DNA from: Pseudomonas phenolilytica
GTDB lineage: Bacteria > Pseudomonadota > Gammaproteobacteria > Pseudomonadales > Pseudomonadaceae
NCBI RefSeq assembly: GCF_021432765.1
Contig: NZ_CP058908.1
Coordinates: forward strand, 124,001 to 188,000
DNA length: 64,000 bases
Reading direction: 5' to 3'
Shown here: piece by piece, positions 7,915 to 18,803 of the stretch
Numbering within the stretch: the first letter of the stretch is position 1
Layout of the letters: each line of letters starts with the position of its first letter
Notes under the pieces: model-generated
What the model was told of the DNA's origin: nothing
Seen by the model: only the letters and a program-made list of their open reading frames with translations
Database searches by the model: none
Translations under genes and position numbers: made by a program

Positions 7915-10302
7915 ATGAACGACGACGTCAATCAGGATCATCTCGAGCAGGAATTCATTTCCTCCAACGGTCTGGTGCTGCCGGACCAGCAGCAGCCGGA
8001 CAAGCTCTACATCATTCCGGTACATAACCGGCCGTTCTTCCCGGCGCAGGTGCTGCCGGTGATCGTCAACGAAGACCCCTGGGCCGAGACCCTGGCGCGC
8101 GTGGCCAAGACGCCGCACCAGCGCGTGGCGCTGTTCTTCGTCGACTCGCCGGTGTTGGACATGGCCACCTTCGACCCCGCCAGCCTGCCCGAGCACGGCA
8201 CCATGGTGCGCGTGCACCACGCCACCCAGGAGGGCGGCAAGCTGCAGTTCGTCGCCCAGGGTCTGGCGCGCGTGCGCATCCGTGGCTGGCTGCGGCGCAA
8301 GCCGCCGTATCTGGTGGAGGTCGACTACCCCAAGAGCGACGCCGACCCGCGTGACGAGGTGAAGGCCTACGGCATGGCACTGATCAACGCTATCAAGGAG
8401 CTGCTGCCACTCAATCCGCTGTACAGCGAAGAGCTGAAAAACTACCTCAACCGCTTCAGCCCCAACGACCCGTCGCCCTTGACCGACTTCGCCGCCGCGC
8501 TGACCACCGCGCCCGGCACGGAATTGCAGGAGGTGCTCGACTGCGTGCCGGTGCTCAAGCGCATGGAGAAGGTGCTGCCGCTGCTGCGCCGCGAGGTCGA
8601 GGTGGCGAAGCTGCAGAAGGAGCTGACCGGCGAGGTGAATCGCAAGATCGGCGAGCGCCAGCGCGAGTTCTTCCTCAAGGAACAGCTGAAGATCATCCAG
8701 CGCGAGCTGGGCATCACCAAGGACGACAAGAGCGCCGACGCTGACGAGTTCCGCGCCCGCCTGGAAGGCAAAGTGGTGCCGCCAGCCGCGCAGAAGCGCA
8801 TCGACGAGGAGCTGAACAAGCTGTCGATCCTCGAAACCGGTTCGCCGGAATACGCCGTCACCCGCAACTACCTGGACTGGGCCACCGCGCTGCCCTGGGG
8901 CGTGCACGGTCAGGACAAGCTCGACCTCAAGCGTGCGCGCAAGGTGCTCGACAAGCACCACGCCGGCATGGACGACATCAAGCAGCGGATCATCGAGTTT
9001 CTCGCCGTCGGCGCCTTCAAGGGCGAGATCGCCGGCTCCATCGTGCTGCTGGTCGGCCCGCCGGGCGTGGGCAAGACCAGCATCGGCAAGTCCATCGCCG
9101 AGTCGCTGGGGCGGCCGTTCTATCGTTTCTCGGTCGGCGGCATGCGCGACGAGGCGGAGATCAAGGGCCACCGCCGCACCTACATCGGCGCCCTGCCCGG
9201 CAAGCTGGTGCAGGCGCTGAAGGAAGTCGAGGTGATGAATCCGGTGATCATGCTCGACGAGATCGACAAGCTCGGCGCCAGCTTCCAGGGCGACCCGGCC
9301 TCGGCGCTGCTGGAGACGCTGGACCCGGAGCAGAACGTCGAATTCCTCGACCACTACCTGGACCTGCGTCTGGACCTGTCCAAGGTGCTGTTCGTCTGCA
9401 CGGCCAACACGCTGGATTCCATCCCCGGTCCGCTGCTGGACCGCATGGAAGTGATCCGCCTGTCCGGCTACATCGCCGAGGAAAAGCTCACGATCGCCAA
9501 GCGCCACCTGTGGCCCAAGCTGCTGGACAAGACCGGCGTGCCGAAAGAGCGCCTGGCCATCAGTGACAGCGCCCTCAAGGCGGTGATCGAGGGCTATGCC
9601 CGTGAGGCCGGTGTGCGCCAGCTGGAGAAACAGCTCGGCAAGGTGGTGCGCAAGGCGGTGGTCCAGCTGCTGGAAGACCCGCAGGCCACACTGAAGATTG
9701 CCCCGAAGGACCTCGAGCATTACCTCGGCAAGCCGGTGTTCCGCAGCGAGCAGGTGCTCTCGGGCGTCGGCGTGATCACCGGGCTGGCCTGGACCAGCAT
9801 GGGCGGCGCCACCCTGCCCATCGAGGCGACGCGCATCCATACGCTCAACCGCGGTTTCAAGCTCACCGGCCAGCTCGGCGAGGTGATGAAGGAATCGGCG
9901 GAGATCGCCTACAGCTATGTCAGTTCGCACCTCAAGCAGTTCAAGGGCGATCCGGCGTTCTTCGACCAGGCCTTCGTGCACCTGCACGTACCCGAAGGCG
10001 CGACGCCCAAGGACGGCCCCAGCGCCGGCATCACCATGGCCAGCGCGCTGCTGTCGCTGGCGCGCAACCAGCCGCCGATGAAAGGCGTGGCGATGACCGG
10101 CGAGCTGACGCTGACCGGACTGGTGCTGCCCATTGGCGGTGTGCGCGAGAAGGTGATCGCCGCCCGGCGACAGAAGATCTTCGAGCTGATCCTGCCGGAA
10201 GCCAACCGCGGCGACTTCGAGGAGCTGCCGGACTACCTGAAGGAAGGCCTGACGGTGCATTTCGCCCGGCGCTTCGCCGACGTGGCGAAGGTGCTGTTCT
10301 GA
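7915..10302 (+). CDS. asrA: Lon-family (S16) ATP-dependent protease, AsrA type
   Basis: 795-residue Lon-like protease. An N-terminal LON substrate domain (IIPVHNRPFFPAQVLPVIV, ~25-230) is followed by a coiled-coil arm, an AAA+ module with Walker A GPPGVGKTS (381-389) and Walker B VIMLDEIDKLG, and the S16 protease domain with catalytic Ser703 in PKDGPSAG and Lys746 in GVREKVIAA. It is a paralogue of the housekeeping Lon; in P. aeruginosa the gene next to pruR/putA is asrA, a heat-shock protease induced by aminoglycosides. An alternative ATG 33 nt upstream (7882) cannot be excluded; both have weak ribosome sites. The protein should degrade misfolded cytosolic proteins. Confidence 0.9.
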   Translation: MNDDVNQDHLEQEFISSNGLVLPDQQQPDKLYIIPVHNRPFFPAQVLPVIVNEDPWAETLARVAKTPHQRVALFFVDSPVLDMATFDPASLPEHGTMVRVHHATQEGGKLQFVAQGLARVRIRGWLRRKPPYLVEVDYPKSDADPRDEVKAYGMALINAIKELLPLNPLYSEELKNYLNRFSPNDPSPLTDFAAALTTAPGTELQEVLDCVPVLKRMEKVLPLLRREVEVAKLQKELTGEVNRKIGERQREFFLKEQLKIIQRELGITKDDKSADADEFRARLEGKVVPPAAQKRIDEELNKLSILETGSPEYAVTRNYLDWATALPWGVHGQDKLDLKRARKVLDKHHAGMDDIKQRIIEFLAVGAFKGEIAGSIVLLVGPPGVGKTSIGKSIAESLGRPFYRFSVGGMRDEAEIKGHRRTYIGALPGKLVQALKEVEVMNPVIMLDEIDKLGASFQGDPASALLETLDPEQNVEFLDHYLDLRLDLSKVLFVCTANTLDSIPGPLLDRMEVIRLSGYIAEEKLTIAKRHLWPKLLDKTGVPKERLAISDSALKAVIEGYAREAGVRQLEKQLGKVVRKAVVQLLEDPQATLKIAPKDLEHYLGKPVFRSEQVLSGVGVITGLAWTSMGGATLPIEATRIHTLNRGFKLTGQLGEVMKESAEIAYSYVSSHLKQFKGDPAFFDQAFVHLHVPEGATPKDGPSAGITMASALLSLARNQPPMKGVAMTGELTLTGLVLPIGGVREKVIAARRQKIFELILPEANRGDFEELPDYLKEGLTVHFARRFADVAKVLF

Positions 10303-10324
10303 GGGGAGTTGTGACGGCAGGGAA

Positions 10325-10353
10325 AGCCGGAAGCTCGCCTGGAGCTTCCGGCT
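10325..10353. terminator. Hairpin between convergent asrA and PA2169-family gene
   Basis: Perfect 12-bp stem AGCCGGAAGCTC / GAGCTTCCGGCT with loop GCCTG. No T-run on either side, so termination efficiency is uncertain, but the position 22 nt after asrA and 11 nt beyond the opposing stop suggests a shared terminator. Confidence 0.6.
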
Positions 10354-10363
10354 CGCGCGTCGC

Positions 10364-10816
10364 TTAGCTGCGCGCGCGTGCGGCGTCGCGCAGTGCCTTG
10401 ACCTGGTCGTGATTGCGCAGCACGCCCTGGTACTGGCGCTCGACCACCAGCCGCACCTCGGCCGGCAGATCCTTCTCCAGCGCCTTGCGATAGCTCTTCA
10501 CCGCGACATCCTCGCCACGCTCGCATTCGTTGAGGATCGCCTCGTCGTCCTTGCCGGTGATCATCGACTTGAGATCGACCCAGCGCCGGTGCATGTCGGC
10601 CGCCATGCTGGTAGAGGTCTCCGGATCGCCGCCCAGCGAACGCACCATCTGCTGCAGTTCCGCCGCGGCCGTGGCGCAGTCGCGGGCGCGCTGGCTCATG
10701 GTGCTCTTGAGCTGCGGATCGCGCAGATCCTCGGCACACTCCATGAAGCCCTTTTCGCCGTCCTTGCTGGTTTCGATCAGGTCGTTGAGCACCGAAATCG
10801 TGTCTTTCGTATCCAT
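10364..10816 (-). CDS. PA2169-family four-helix-bundle protein (DUF2383)
   Basis: 150-residue soluble, highly charged, helical protein. The opening DTISVLNDLIETSKDGEKGF and the segment PQLKSTMSQRARDCATAAAELQQMV match the PA2169/DUF2383 family, which has a ferritin-like four-helix bundle. Function is unproven; members are often induced under general stress or stationary phase in pseudomonads. The start codon at 10816 follows GAGGAGAG, a strong ribosome site. It is convergent with asrA and upstream of xthA on the same strand. Confidence 0.85.
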   Translation of the reverse strand: MDTKDTISVLNDLIETSKDGEKGFMECAEDLRDPQLKSTMSQRARDCATAAAELQQMVRSLGGDPETSTSMAADMHRRWVDLKSMITGKDDEAILNECERGEDVAVKSYRKALEKDLPAEVRLVVERQYQGVLRNHDQVKALRDAARARS

Positions 10817-10901
10817 TTCTCTCTCCTCGGGATCGACTGAAATGGCCGGAACGCGCGCTGCCCGGCCTCAGTAGGGTCGACTGCCGGGCCGGAAAAAAGG
10901 T

Positions 10902-11717
10902 TCAGCCGGACCGCCCGGAGGCATCCAGCAGCACCCACGCGGGCGCATGGTCGCTGGCGTGTTCCTGCCCGCGAACCCAGCGATGCACGCCGGCGTCGCG
11001 CAAGCGCGGCGCGAGGTCCGGGCTGAGCAGCAGGTGGTCGATGCGCAGGCCGGAGTTCTTCTGCCAGTGCTGGCGAAAGTAGTCCCAGAAGGTGAACACC
11101 GGTTCATCGGGGTAGCGCGCGCGTAGCGCATCGGTCCAGCCTTGCGCCAGCAGCCGCGCGTAGCAGTCGCGGCTTTCCGGCTGCAGCAACGCGTCCTTGC
11201 GCCAGGAGCGCGGGTTGTAGATGTCCGCGTCGGTCGGCACCACGTTGTAGTCGCCGGCCAGCACCACCGGGTGGCCGCTGGCGAGCAATCCGGCGGCGTG
11301 CTCGATCAGCCGCTCGAACCAGGCCAGTTTGTAGTCGAATTTCGGCCCGGGCTGCGGGTTGCCGTTGGGCAGGTAGAGGCAGGCGACGATCACGCCGTGC
11401 ACCGCCGCTTCGAGGTAGCGGCTGTGGCCGTCGTCCGGATCGCCCGGCAGGCCACGGCGGATTTCCAGCGGCTCGCAATCGCGCGCCAGGATCGCCACGC
11501 CGTTCCAGGACTTCTGCCCGTGCCAGATCGCGCCGTAGCCGGCGGCGCGGATGTCGTCGAGGGGAAAGTCGGCATCCTGCGCCTTGAGCTCCTGCAGGCA
11601 GACCACTTCGGGCTGCTCGCGCTCGAGCCATTCGAGCAGGTTGGGCAGCCGCGCGCGGATGCCGTTGATGTTGAAGGTGGCGATTTTCAGCTGATCCACG
11701 GCGGGCCTCGTCGTCAT
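10902..11717 (-). CDS. xthA: Exodeoxyribonuclease III (AP endonuclease, Xth family)
   Basis: 271-residue Mg-dependent nuclease for base-excision repair: cleaves at abasic sites and removes 3' blocking groups. Family motifs are all present: LKIATFNINGIRARL at the N-terminus, VCLQELKAQDADFP with the metal-ligand Glu, GDYNVVPTDADIYNP, and the terminal catalytic SDHAPAWVLL. Length fits (about 260-270). An in-frame GTG at 11732 would add five residues and lies directly on an AAGG motif; the ATG at 11717 is preferred because the Shine-Dalgarno must precede the start. Confidence 0.93.
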   Translation of the reverse strand: MTTRPAVDQLKIATFNINGIRARLPNLLEWLEREQPEVVCLQELKAQDADFPLDDIRAAGYGAIWHGQKSWNGVAILARDCEPLEIRRGLPGDPDDGHSRYLEAAVHGVIVACLYLPNGNPQPGPKFDYKLAWFERLIEHAAGLLASGHPVVLAGDYNVVPTDADIYNPRSWRKDALLQPESRDCYARLLAQGWTDALRARYPDEPVFTFWDYFRQHWQKNSGLRIDHLLLSPDLAPRLRDAGVHRWVRGQEHASDHAPAWVLLDASGRSG

Positions 11718-11762
11718 GCGTGCAGTCTTCACCTTAGCTGTGACCGCGCCGCACGCCAGGCG

Positions 11763-13130
11763 TCATTGTCCGCCAGCATCCAGCGCCGGAAAACGCAGCG
11801 TGAACCGCGTGGCCTGCGCGTCGCTGTGCACCTGCACCTCGCCGCCATGCAGCTGCATGATCGAACGCACGATGGCCAGCCCCAGCCCGCCGGAATCGCC
11901 GGGCTCGGCGCGCGCCGGATCGCAGCGGTAGAAGCGGTCGAACAGCCGCGGCCAGTGCGCCTCGGCGATCGGCGCACCCTGATTGACCACGCTGACGCAG
12001 CGCCAGCCCTCCTCGTTGCCGCTGAGGATGCGCACCGCACTGCCGGCATCGGCATAGCGCAGCGCGTTGGCGAACAGGTTGGCTAACGCGCGACGCACCA
12101 GCTCGGCATCGGCCATCAACGTGCCTTCGCTCTGGTCGATCAGCTGGATGCCGCGTTCCTCGGCGATGCCTTCGAAGTACTCGCACAGCTGCCCGACCAG
12201 CTCCGGCAGCGCCAGCAGGCGTCGCTCGATTACCGTCGCCGGCTGCTCGGCACGGGCGAGGAACAGCATGTTGTCGATCATCCGCGCCAGCCGTTCGTAC
12301 TCTTCCTGGCTGGACTCCAGCAGCGCCCGGTACGCCTCCTCGCTGCGCGGTCGGCTCAGGTGCTGCTGGGTCTGCCCCATGAGGTTACCCAGCGGCGTGC
12401 GCATCTCGTGGGCGAGGTCCTCGCTGAAGCGCGACAGCCGTGCGAAGCCCTGCTCCAGCCGCGCCAGCATCTGGTTCAGCGCCGCGCGCAGCGGCTCCAG
12501 CTCGGCCGGCATGGCATCGCCTTCGAGGCGGCGATGCAGGTTCTGCACGTCGATGCGCAACGCCTGTTCGGCAAGCCGGCGTACCGGGCGCAGCGCACGC
12601 CGGCTGATCGCCCAGCCGAGCAGCGAGGCCAGCAGCGCGCCGACACCCAGCGCCAGCCAGAGCCGCAGCCGGTAGGCCGCGAGCATCTGTTCGCGCTCGG
12701 CCAGCAGGCGCCCGGCCACCAGCGTCAGCCCGGCTTCGCCCGGCAGCCGGCGCCAGGCCAGCCGCGCAGCGCCGATGTCCTGCAACAACGGCTGCTCGCT
12801 ACCAGCCAGCGGCGGCAGCGCCAGCCGTGGCGGGTTGATCTCGATCAGCGCGCGGCCCTGGGCGTCGAGCAGCCAGAGCAGGCTGTCGCGGTTGCCCAGC
12901 ATGTTCTCGTAGAGCTGCGGGCGCTGGCGCAGGGCGTCGACGCTGGCGCTGTCATCCAGCAGCGCCTGCATGCGTTCGAGCCGGCCGAGCAGCGCCTGGT
13001 CGTCACGCCAGACGATTTCGCGTTCCAGCGAGCGGTACAGGTACAGGCCGATGGCACCGAGCAGCACCACCGCGACCAGCGCGAAGGCCAGCGCCAGGCG
13101 CAGACTCAGCGAGCGTGGCAGCAGGCTCAT
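11763..13130 (-). CDS. Heavy-metal/redox-type sensor histidine kinase (CusS/HprS-like)
   Basis: 455-residue inner-membrane kinase: first membrane helix ~10-32, periplasmic sensor ~33-155, second helix ~157-175, HAMP ~178-230, phosphoacceptor His241 in [15 protein letters not shown], and an ATP-binding domain with [10 protein letters not shown] and [17 protein letters not shown]. The HAMP/HisKA style is that of the heavy-metal sensor kinase group (CusS, CopS, IrlS, HprS). The periplasmic domain has no His or Cys clusters that would mark a clear copper sensor. It overlaps the regulator gene by 4 nt (ATGA), so the two are translationally coupled. See the DUF336 and HIU hydrolase genes across the divergent promoter. 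Confidence 0.9.
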   Translation of the reverse strand: MSLLPRSLSLRLALAFALVAVVLLGAIGLYLYRSLEREIVWRDDQALLGRLERMQALLDDSASVDALRQRPQLYENMLGNRDSLLWLLDAQGRALIEINPPRLALPPLAGSEQPLLQDIGAARLAWRRLPGEAGLTLVAGRLLAEREQMLAAYRLRLWLALGVGALLASLLGWAISRRALRPVRRLAEQALRIDVQNLHRRLEGDAMPAELEPLRAALNQMLARLEQGFARLSRFSEDLAHEMRTPLGNLMGQTQQHLSRPRSEEAYRALLESSQEEYERLARMIDNMLFLARAEQPATVIERRLLALPELVGQLCEYFEGIAEERGIQLIDQSEGTLMADAELVRRALANLFANALRYADAGSAVRILSGNEEGWRCVSVVNQGAPIAEAHWPRLFDRFYRCDPARAEPGDSGGLGLAIVRSIMQLHGGEVQVHSDAQATRFTLRFPALDAGGQ

Positions 13131-13801
13131 AGCGTCGGGTCCAGCACGTAACCCATGCCGCGCACGGTGTGGATCAGCTTGTGCGGATAGGGATCGTCGA
13201 CCTTGGCGCGCAGGCGGCGGATCGCCACGTCGACCACGTTGGTGTCGCTGTCGAAGTTCATCTGCCAGACCTGCGAGGCGATCTGCGCGCGGGAGAGCAC
13301 CTCGCCCTGACGGCTGAGCAGCAGGTGCAGCAAGGCGAACTCCTTGTTGGTCAGGTTGATGCGCTCGCCCTGGCGGGTGACGCGGCGGCGCAGCAGGTCC
13401 AGCTCCAGGTCGGCGACGTGGAACTGCTCGATTTCCCGTGGCGGCCCGCGGCGCAGCAGCGTGCGCACCCGCGCCAGCAGCTCGGCGTAGGAAAAGGGTT
13501 TGATCAGGTAGTCGTCGGCGCCCAGCTCCAGCCCGCGCACCCGGTCTTCCACCGCGTCGCGCGCGGTGAGGAACAGCACCGGCGTATGCGCCGAGCGCTG
13601 GCGCACCACCTGCACCAGCTGCCAGCCATCGAGCCCGGGCAGCATGACATCGAGGATGACCAGATCGAAGGCTTCCTCCTCGATCAGGTACTTGCCGTCG
13701 ACGCCGTTGCGCGCGACCTCCACGCGATAGCCGGATTCCTCCAGCCCGCGCTTGAGGTAGTCGGCCGTCTTGGCCTCATCTTCCACCACCAGAATTCGCA
13801 T
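13127..13801 (-). CDS. OmpR-family response regulator (CusR/HprR-like)
   Basis: 224-residue regulator with receiver domain (acidic pocket VVEDE, phosphoacceptor Asp51 in [13 protein letters not shown], Lys in [15 protein letters not shown]) and a winged-helix DNA-binding domain ([45 protein letters not shown]). It is first in an operon with the kinase and divergent from two exported proteins. In E. coli the closest functional relatives are CusR (copper) and HprR (H2O2), and HprR controls the HIU hydrolase gene hiuH. A HIU hydrolase gene lies here too, on the other side of the intergenic palindrome at 13997. Confidence 0.92.
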   Translation of the reverse strand: MRILVVEDEAKTADYLKRGLEESGYRVEVARNGVDGKYLIEEEAFDLVILDVMLPGLDGWQLVQVVRQRSAHTPVLFLTARDAVEDRVRGLELGADDYLIKPFSYAELLARVRTLLRRGPPREIEQFHVADLELDLLRRRVTRQGERINLTNKEFALLHLLLSRQGEVLSRAQIASQVWQMNFDSDTNVVDVAIRRLRAKVDDPYPHKLIHTVRGMGYVLDPTL

Positions 13802-13890
13802 CGGCTCGCCTCGTTGAATGTGCGCCGCAGGTCGTTGAAGAACGTCAGCGAGGCAGCCAGCGCAAGGCGAAAACAGGCGAAAAAGCGCAG

Positions 13891-13905
13891 TTTACAAGTG
13901 GTAAA
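13891..13905. promoter_or_regulatory. Secondary candidate operator TTTAC-N5-GTAAA
   Basis: Palindrome TTTACAAGTGGTAAA about 90 nt upstream of the response regulator start. It shares the TTAC...GTAA halves of the stronger site at 13997 but with a spacer one base shorter. It may serve autoregulation of the two-component operon. Weak evidence. Confidence 0.35.
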
Positions 13906-13996
13906 TGAGCATTTTGAGCCTGTTTTCAACGAAGCGATGGCAACGCAGGTAGTTCTTCAACGGCCTGCTAGGTTAGGCAGTCGCCGCAGGGCGAGC

Positions 13997-14014
13997 CATT
14001 ACAAAAGCGTAATG
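13997..14014. promoter_or_regulatory. Candidate HprR/CusR-type operator, perfect palindrome
   Basis: CATTAC-AAAAGC-GTAATG: a perfect 6-6-6 inverted repeat in the divergent region, about 73 nt upstream of the DUF336 gene. From memory, the E. coli HprR/CusR recognition site is CATTACAAAATTGTAATG, identical in both half-sites and spacing. It stands out as AT-rich in GC-rich DNA. Binding by the neighbouring regulator is inferred. Confidence 0.7.
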
Positions 14015-14086
14015 CGTCGGCAACGTTTCTGACGGTCGCCGGGCGGCAGCATGCGCTCCAACGCTCAACCACCCAAGGAACCCGCC

Positions 14087-14575
14087 ATGCGTATCGCCGC
14101 CACCCTGTCATTGCTGACCCTGGCCTTCGGCGCCCACGCCGCCCCGCCGGCACCGCTCAGCCAGCACAACGTCTCGCTGGCCCTGGCCGACGGTCTGATT
14201 CAGCAGACCCTGGATGCCTGCCACGCACAGAACCGCACCGCGGTGGTCGCCGTGGTCGATCGCGGCGGCAACCTCGTCGCCCTGCGCCGCGACGACAACG
14301 TCGGCCCGCACAACACCCTCGCCGCCCAGCGCAAGGCCTACACCGCGCTGTCGAGCAAGACGCCGACCCGCCTGTTCGCCGAGCGCGCCGCCGCTACGCC
14401 GGACGCCGCCAACCTCAACACCCTGGACGAACTGCTGCTGCTCGGCGGCGGTGTGCCGCTGAAGGTCGGCGACGAGGTGATCGGTGCCATCGGCGTGGCC
14501 GGCGCCGGCGGTGCCAAGAACGACGAGGCCTGCGCCGTGGCCGCCATCGAAAAACTGCTGCCCTCCTCCCACTGA
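14087..14575 (+). CDS. Exported DUF336 protein (HbpS/GlcG-like)
   Basis: 162-residue protein with a signal peptide (MRIAATLSLLTLAFGAHA, cleavage after AHA). The mature part is a DUF336/GlcG-HbpS domain: VAVVDRGGNLVALRRDDN, NTLAAQRKAYTAL, GGGVPLKVGDEVIGAIGVAGAGGAKND. Relatives include Streptomyces HbpS, an extracellular heme-binding protein that modulates the SenS sensor kinase. Start at 14087 follows AAGGAACCCGCC. It is 18 nt upstream of the HIU hydrolase gene, so the two form an operon divergent from a two-component system. Heme binding here is not demonstrated by any motif I can see. Confidence 0.88.
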   Translation: MRIAATLSLLTLAFGAHAAPPAPLSQHNVSLALADGLIQQTLDACHAQNRTAVVAVVDRGGNLVALRRDDNVGPHNTLAAQRKAYTALSSKTPTRLFAERAAATPDAANLNTLDELLLLGGGVPLKVGDEVIGAIGVAGAGGAKNDEACAVAAIEKLLPSSH

Positions 14576-14593
14576 AGAAAAGGAAAAAACACC

Positions 14594-15004
14594 ATGAAAG
14601 CACTACGTTCAATCGCCGCCGGCTTGATGCTCAGCGGCCTGTCCGGTCTCACTCTGGCCGCCGGCAATCCGCTCAGCGTGCATGTGCTCAATCTGGAAAA
14701 CGGCCTGCCGTCACCGGACGTGCGCGTCACTCTGGAGCAGCGTCAGGGTGACACCTGGAAATCGCTCAACAGCGCCGAGACCAACGCGCAGGGTCGGATC
14801 ACCGCGCTGTATCCCGAAGGCAAGGCGCTGGAGAAAGGCACCTACCGCGTCACCTTCAAGACCGGCGACTGGTTCGCCGCACACAACGCCAGCACCTTCT
14901 TCCCGGAAGTTCCGGTGATCTTCGAAGCCGATGGCAGCGTGGAGCACTATCACATCCCGCTGCTGCTCAGCCCCTACGGCTTCTCCACCTACCGCGGCAA
15001 CTGA
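14594..15004 (+). CDS. hiuH: Periplasmic 5-hydroxyisourate hydrolase (transthyretin-like)
   Basis: 136 residues: signal peptide ([24 protein letters not shown]) plus a complete transthyretin-like domain. Catalytic signatures are [18 protein letters not shown] (His), a central arginine in EKGTYRVTF, and [19 protein letters not shown]; the canonical end is YRGS, so the last Ser is Asn here. The enzyme hydrolyses 5-hydroxyisourate from urate oxidation. Periplasmic export matches E. coli HiuH (YedX) and suggests a role in oxidative stress rather than simple purine catabolism, consistent with the HprSR-like system next door. Confidence 0.92.
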   Translation: MKALRSIAAGLMLSGLSGLTLAAGNPLSVHVLNLENGLPSPDVRVTLEQRQGDTWKSLNSAETNAQGRITALYPEGKALEKGTYRVTFKTGDWFAAHNASTFFPEVPVIFEADGSVEHYHIPLLLSPYGFSTYRGN

Positions 15005-15009
15005 GCCGA

Positions 15010-15918
15010 TCAGCGCGTTTCCCAGTAGCCGGGGGCGTTGTAGATGCCTTTCAGGTAATCGATGAAGAAACGCACCTTGGCCGGCAGGTAGCGCTGCTGC
15101 GGATACACCGCCTGGATGTCGTAGGCCGGCAGCGCGTACTCGTCGAGTACCGTGACCAGCTCGCCGCGCTTGAGCTCGGCCTGGATTTCCCAGGTCGAGC
15201 GCCAGCCGATGCCCAGGCCTTGCTTGACCCAGTCGAACAGCAGTTCGCCGTCGTTGCAGTCGAGATTGCCGGATACGCGGATCGCCACCTGCTTGCCGTC
15301 GCGCAGGAAGGTCCAGCCACGCTGCTGGCCGCCCTGCAAATTGAAGGCCAGGCAGTTGTGCCGCGTCAGGTCTTCCAGCACCCGCGGCACGCCCTGGCGA
15401 TCGAAATAGTACGGCGCGCCACAGACCACGCGGCGGTTGGGGTACAGCTTGACCGCCACGTAGTTGGGGTCGGTGACCTCGCCGATGCGGATGCCCATGT
15501 CGTAACCGTGGCGCACCAGATCGACCACGCTGTCGGTGAAGTTGAACGACAGCTGCAGGTCCGGGTAGCGCGCCTGGAACGCCGGCGCGTGCGGGCCGAT
15601 ATGCCGGCGGCCGAACGCTGCCGGCGCCGACACCACCAGATGCCCGCGTACCGAGTTGCGGTCATGGCTGATGCTGGCGTCGACCTCGTCGAAATCCCGC
15701 AGCAGCCCGCGCGCGCGCTCCAGGTACTGCTCGCCCAGATCGGTCAGCGACAGGCCGCGGGTCGAGCGGTGCATGAGCTTCACACCCAGATGACGCTCCA
15801 GTGCATCCAGCCGCCGGCCCATCACCACCGGCGTGACGTTTTCCTTGTGTGCAGCGGCGGCGAAGCTACCGCAGTCGGCGACCAGCACAAAGCTGCGCAG
15901 GCTCGTATATCGATCCAT
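15010..15918 (-). CDS. LysR-family regulator of the glyoxylate carboligase operon
   Basis: 302-residue LTTR. The winged helix-turn-helix is at the N-terminus ([42 protein letters not shown]) and the periplasmic-binding-like effector domain follows ([34 protein letters not shown]). Start at 15918 follows AGGAGTATCGA. It is divergent from gcl with a 114-nt gap holding a perfect T-N11-A palindrome, so it probably controls that operon with glyoxylate or an intermediate as effector. It is convergent with hiuH, with only 5 nt between the stops. Confidence 0.87.
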   Translation of the reverse strand: MDRYTSLRSFVLVADCGSFAAAAHKENVTPVVMGRRLDALERHLGVKLMHRSTRGLSLTDLGEQYLERARGLLRDFDEVDASISHDRNSVRGHLVVSAPAAFGRRHIGPHAPAFQARYPDLQLSFNFTDSVVDLVRHGYDMGIRIGEVTDPNYVAVKLYPNRRVVCGAPYYFDRQGVPRVLEDLTRHNCLAFNLQGGQQRGWTFLRDGKQVAIRVSGNLDCNDGELLFDWVKQGLGIGWRSTWEIQAELKRGELVTVLDEYALPAYDIQAVYPQQRYLPAKVRFFIDYLKGIYNAPGYWETR

Positions 15919-15957
15919 TCGATACTCCTGATATCGACAGAACTGAAGTCTCGGCCA

Positions 15958-15972
15958 ATTCCGCCATGGAAT
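15958..15972. promoter_or_regulatory. Candidate LysR operator (T-N11-A palindrome) between LysR gene and gcl
   Basis: ATTCC-GCCAT-GGAAT is a perfect 5-5-5 inverted repeat with the T-N11-A core usual for LysR regulators. It lies 40 nt upstream of the LysR start and 60 nt upstream of gcl, as expected for joint autoregulation and activation. Confidence 0.55.
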
Positions 15973-16032
15973 CCAGGCCGGCATGCTTGGGCCACCTACA
16001 AAAACTATCGGATCCCTCGAGGAGGAAGAACC

Positions 16033-17814
<1,782 letters not shown>

Positions 17815-17827
17815 AGCTATGCACCAC

Positions 17828-17914
17828 GGTGGATAAGCCGCAAGCGGCGTTATCCACCCTACGCCACGCCAGCACAGTGCAACCGTAGGGTGGATATCGC
17901 GAAGCATATCCACC
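17828..17914. repeat. Second REP pair, between gcl and hyi
   Basis: GGTGGATAA...TTATCCACC followed by CTAC (17828-17862), then GTAG followed by GGTGGATAT...ATATCCACC (17885-17914). The two REP units face each other with their tetranucleotides inside, the opposite arrangement to the pair at 1743. It lies inside an apparent operon, where the hairpins could affect mRNA stability or downstream expression. Confidence 0.8.
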
Positions 17915-17994
17915 GCAAGGCAACACCCAGGGCGGTCACCACACCGCCGCCATGCAGAACCGAATTTGATCCCTACAGATCAGGAGAGAGAACC

Positions 17995-18777
<783 letters not shown>

Positions 18778-18803
18778 ACCGAACGAATTGAAGGAGAACT
18801 CTC

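Noticed and set aside
7816..10260. 814-codon minus-strand frame opposite the Lon-type gene
   Set aside because: Exact antisense shadow of a gene with all catalytic motifs on the plus strand.
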